Assembly: GCF_016427565.1 (NCBI RefSeq)
Contig: NZ_JAELXT010000014.1
Coordinates: forward strand, 1 to 64,000
Source of the DNA: Microvirga splendida
GTDB lineage: Bacteria; Pseudomonadota; Alphaproteobacteria; Rhizobiales; Beijerinckiaceae
Length of the DNA stretch: 64,000 nt
Reading direction: 5' to 3'
Shown: positions 62,469-64,000 of the stretch, in pieces
Layout: every line of letters begins with the position of its first letter
Position numbering within the stretch: position 1 is the stretch's first letter
Made by a program: the position numbers and the translations under genes
The notes under the pieces: generated by a model
Seen by the model: the letters and a program-made list of their open reading frames with translations, nothing else
Databases searched by the model: none
What the model was told of the DNA's origin: nothing

Positions 62469-64000
62469 TCAGGACGCCGCCAGGCTCGGCTCGCTGTCGT
62501 CGGACAGCTGCAGGCGGTGCAGGCGGGCATAGGCGCCCGCCTTGGCGATGAGGGCCTCGTGCGACCCGGTTTCGGCAACCCGCCCCTTTTCCATCACGAC
62601 GATCTTCTCCGCATTGCGGACCGTCGAGAGGCGGTGGGCGATCACCAGGGTGGTGCGGCCCTTCATGAGCTTGCGGATGGCATCCTGCACCAGCCGCTCC
62701 GATTCGGAATCCAGCGCGCTCGTCGCCTCGTCGAGGAGCAGGATCGGCGCGTCCTTCAGGAAGGCGCGGGCGAGCGAAATGCGCTGGCGCTCGCCGCCCG
62801 ACATGCGGCCGCCGCCCGGCCCCACCACCGTATCGTAGCCCTCCGGCATTCTCATGATGAAGTCGTGGGCCGCCGCCGCCTTGGCGGCGTTCACGATCTC
62901 CTCGTCGGAGGCGCCGGACCGGCCGAAGGCGATGTTGGCCCGGATCGTGTCGTCGAAGAGGATCACGTCCTGGCTCACCACCGCAACGGCCTGCCTCAGG
63001 CTCGCCAGGGAGACGTCGCGCACGTCCTGCCCGTCGATCAGGACCGTGCCCTGGGTCGCGTCGTAGAGGCGCGGCACGAGGGACAGGAGCGTCGACTTGC
63101 CCGAGCCGGAGCGGCCGACCAAGGCCGTGGTCTGCCCGGCCTCGGCGGTAAGGCTGACATGGTCGAGGGCCGCGGCCTCTCCATCGTAGGAGAAGGACAG
63201 GTCCGCAAACCGGATCTCGCCGCCGTTCAGCCGCAGCGGCTCCACGCCCGGCTTGTCCTGGATCCGGGGCGCCTGATCCATCATGTGGAAGGTGCGCTGC
63301 AGGGCCGCCGCCGCTTCCTGGACAATGGCATTGAGGTTGCCGAGCGCCCGGACCGGATGCGCCGCCATGACGAGGGCGCTGACGAAGCCCGTGAAGTCGC
63401 CCACGGTGCTGTCCCCGGCGAGGATGCGCTGGCCGATCAGCATGAGGACGATCGCCACCGCGAGGCCGCCGCCCGTTTCCAGCACCGGATCCATCCGCCC
63501 GCGGGCATTGGCGGCCTTCATCTTGAGGCCGCGCACGTCGTCGAAGGTCTTGGCGGCCTTGGCCTTCAGGTAGCGCTCCAGCCCATAGGTCTTGGCGATG
63601 CGCGTGCCGGCAAGGCTCTCGGTGATGAGGCTCGCCATCACGCCGGTCTGCTCCTGGGTGGAGGCGGCCACTTGGCGCAGCCTCCGGCCGATCTTGTTGA
63701 CCGGGTAGGCGAAGAAGGGCGCGATGATGGCCGCCACGATGGTCAGGACCGGGTCGATCCAGAGCATGGCGGCGATCAGGGCGATCAGGGTCGTGGTCTC
63801 GCGCAGGAACACCGTCGACAGGCGGGTGAGCGCCTCCCGGATGAAGGCGAAATCCGTGGTGAAGCGCTGGGTCAGGGCCGCCGGGCTCTCGCGATCGATC
63901 TGGGACAGGTCGGCCTCGATCATGTGGCCGTAGAGCGCCGTCTGCATGTCGGCCTCGATCCGGGTCACCACCTTGTTGGTGAGCACCGTGAGCGCGAGCA
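62469..64000 (-). CDS. ABC exporter with fused permease and ATPase, MsbA-like (partial)
   Basis: At least 505 residues are present and the N-terminus is beyond the window. The permease part has YPVNKIGRRLRQVA and helices near the N-terminus. The ATPase has Walker A GRSGSGKSTLL, signature MSGGERQRISLARAFL and Walker B ILLLDEATSALD. Half-exporters of this kind include MsbA, the lipid A flippase. Proximity to the lipid A cluster suggests that role. It is convergent with the phosphatase gene, 32 bases apart. Confidence 0.85.
   Translation of the reverse strand, partial: LALTVLTNKVVTRIEADMQTALYGHMIEADLSQIDRESPAALTQRFTTDFAFIREALTRLSTVFLRETTTLIALIAAMLWIDPVLTIVAAIIAPFFAYPVNKIGRRLRQVAASTQEQTGVMASLITESLAGTRIAKTYGLERYLKAKAAKTFDDVRGLKMKAANARGRMDPVLETGGGLAVAIVLMLIGQRILAGDSTVGDFTGFVSALVMAAHPVRALGNLNAIVQEAAAALQRTFHMMDQAPRIQDKPGVEPLRLNGGEIRFADLSFSYDGEAAALDHVSLTAEAGQTTALVGRSGSGKSTLLSLVPRLYDATQGTVLIDGQDVRDVSLASLRQAVAVVSQDVILFDDTIRANIAFGRSGASDEEIVNAAKAAAAHDFIMRMPEGYDTVVGPGGGRMSGGERQRISLARAFLKDAPILLLDEATSALDSESERLVQDAIRKLMKGRTTLVIAHRLSTVRNAEKIVVMEKGRVAETGSHEALIAKAGAYARLHRLQLSDDSEPSLAAS

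Overview
The window is about 66% GC and reads as chromosome of an alphaproteobacterium of the order Hyphomicrobiales (Rhizobiales). The main evidence is the very-long-chain lipid A cluster (acpXL to lpxXL), the mitofilin/Mic60 gene beside hemY, a 1,600-residue NAD-glutamate dehydrogenase, a ybhL leader RNA and several dispersed palindromic repeat families common in this order. A Methylobacteriaceae/Microvirga-like host is my guess from gene content only. There is no prophage, transposase, CRISPR array or classical defence island. Almost everything is housekeeping or envelope function.

Layout. Positions 1-140: tail of a chemotaxis receptor and its terminator. Positions 569-864: three tRNA genes (Gly, Ala, Thr) on the minus strand. 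Positions 947-6070: hemC-hemD-mic60-hemY, minus strand. Positions 6193-8721: tsaD-gpsA-EVE protein, divergent. Positions 9141-12117: a small RTX protein and acetyl-CoA synthetase. Positions 12587-15946: an L,D-transpeptidase, then cyclopropane-fatty-acid synthase, an ECF41 sigma factor and its AhpD-like partner, with an exact ECF41-type promoter upstream. Positions 16030-20930: DUF1674, htpX, rsmB-like, heparinase-like and DUF1127. Positions 21391-25894: PRC-barrel protein, purH, YbjQ, MFS. Positions 26210-31033: NAD-GDH. Positions 31151-36462: HxlR/oxidoreductase pair, a candidate structured RNA, DUF2794, acetyltransferase, DHA2 transporter and the Bax-inhibitor-like gene with its leader RNA. 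Positions 36689-41826: YbbP/YbbA exporter divergent from tesA, then an aldo-keto reductase. Positions 41995-47897: small metabolic and stress genes. Positions 48039-53695: rlmN, LysE, lemA, two TPM-domain genes and DUF1223. Positions 53798-61404: the lipid A very-long-chain fatty-acid cluster. Positions 61714-64000: a phosphatase and an MsbA-like ABC exporter running off the end.

How it works together. The largest coherent system is the lipid A cluster: AcpXL carries the chain, FabF1/FabF2, FabG, FabZ and an MDR-type reductase elongate it, and LpxXL transfers it to lipid A. A phosphatase and an ABC exporter lie beside it. FabF2 has Glu where FabF1 has the catalytic Cys, so the pair looks like a ketosynthase/chain-length-factor heterodimer. 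The cluster is interrupted by a lower-GC endonuclease-like gene and by an opposite-strand membrane gene.

The most interesting non-coding signals are the ECF41 promoter, the ybhL leader with crossing and competing helices, an unassigned structured RNA candidate near 32.8-32.9 kb, and palindromic repeats that invade operons. One repeat supplies a ribosome-binding site and another the last codons of lpxXL. I did not find a clearly new multi-gene system.
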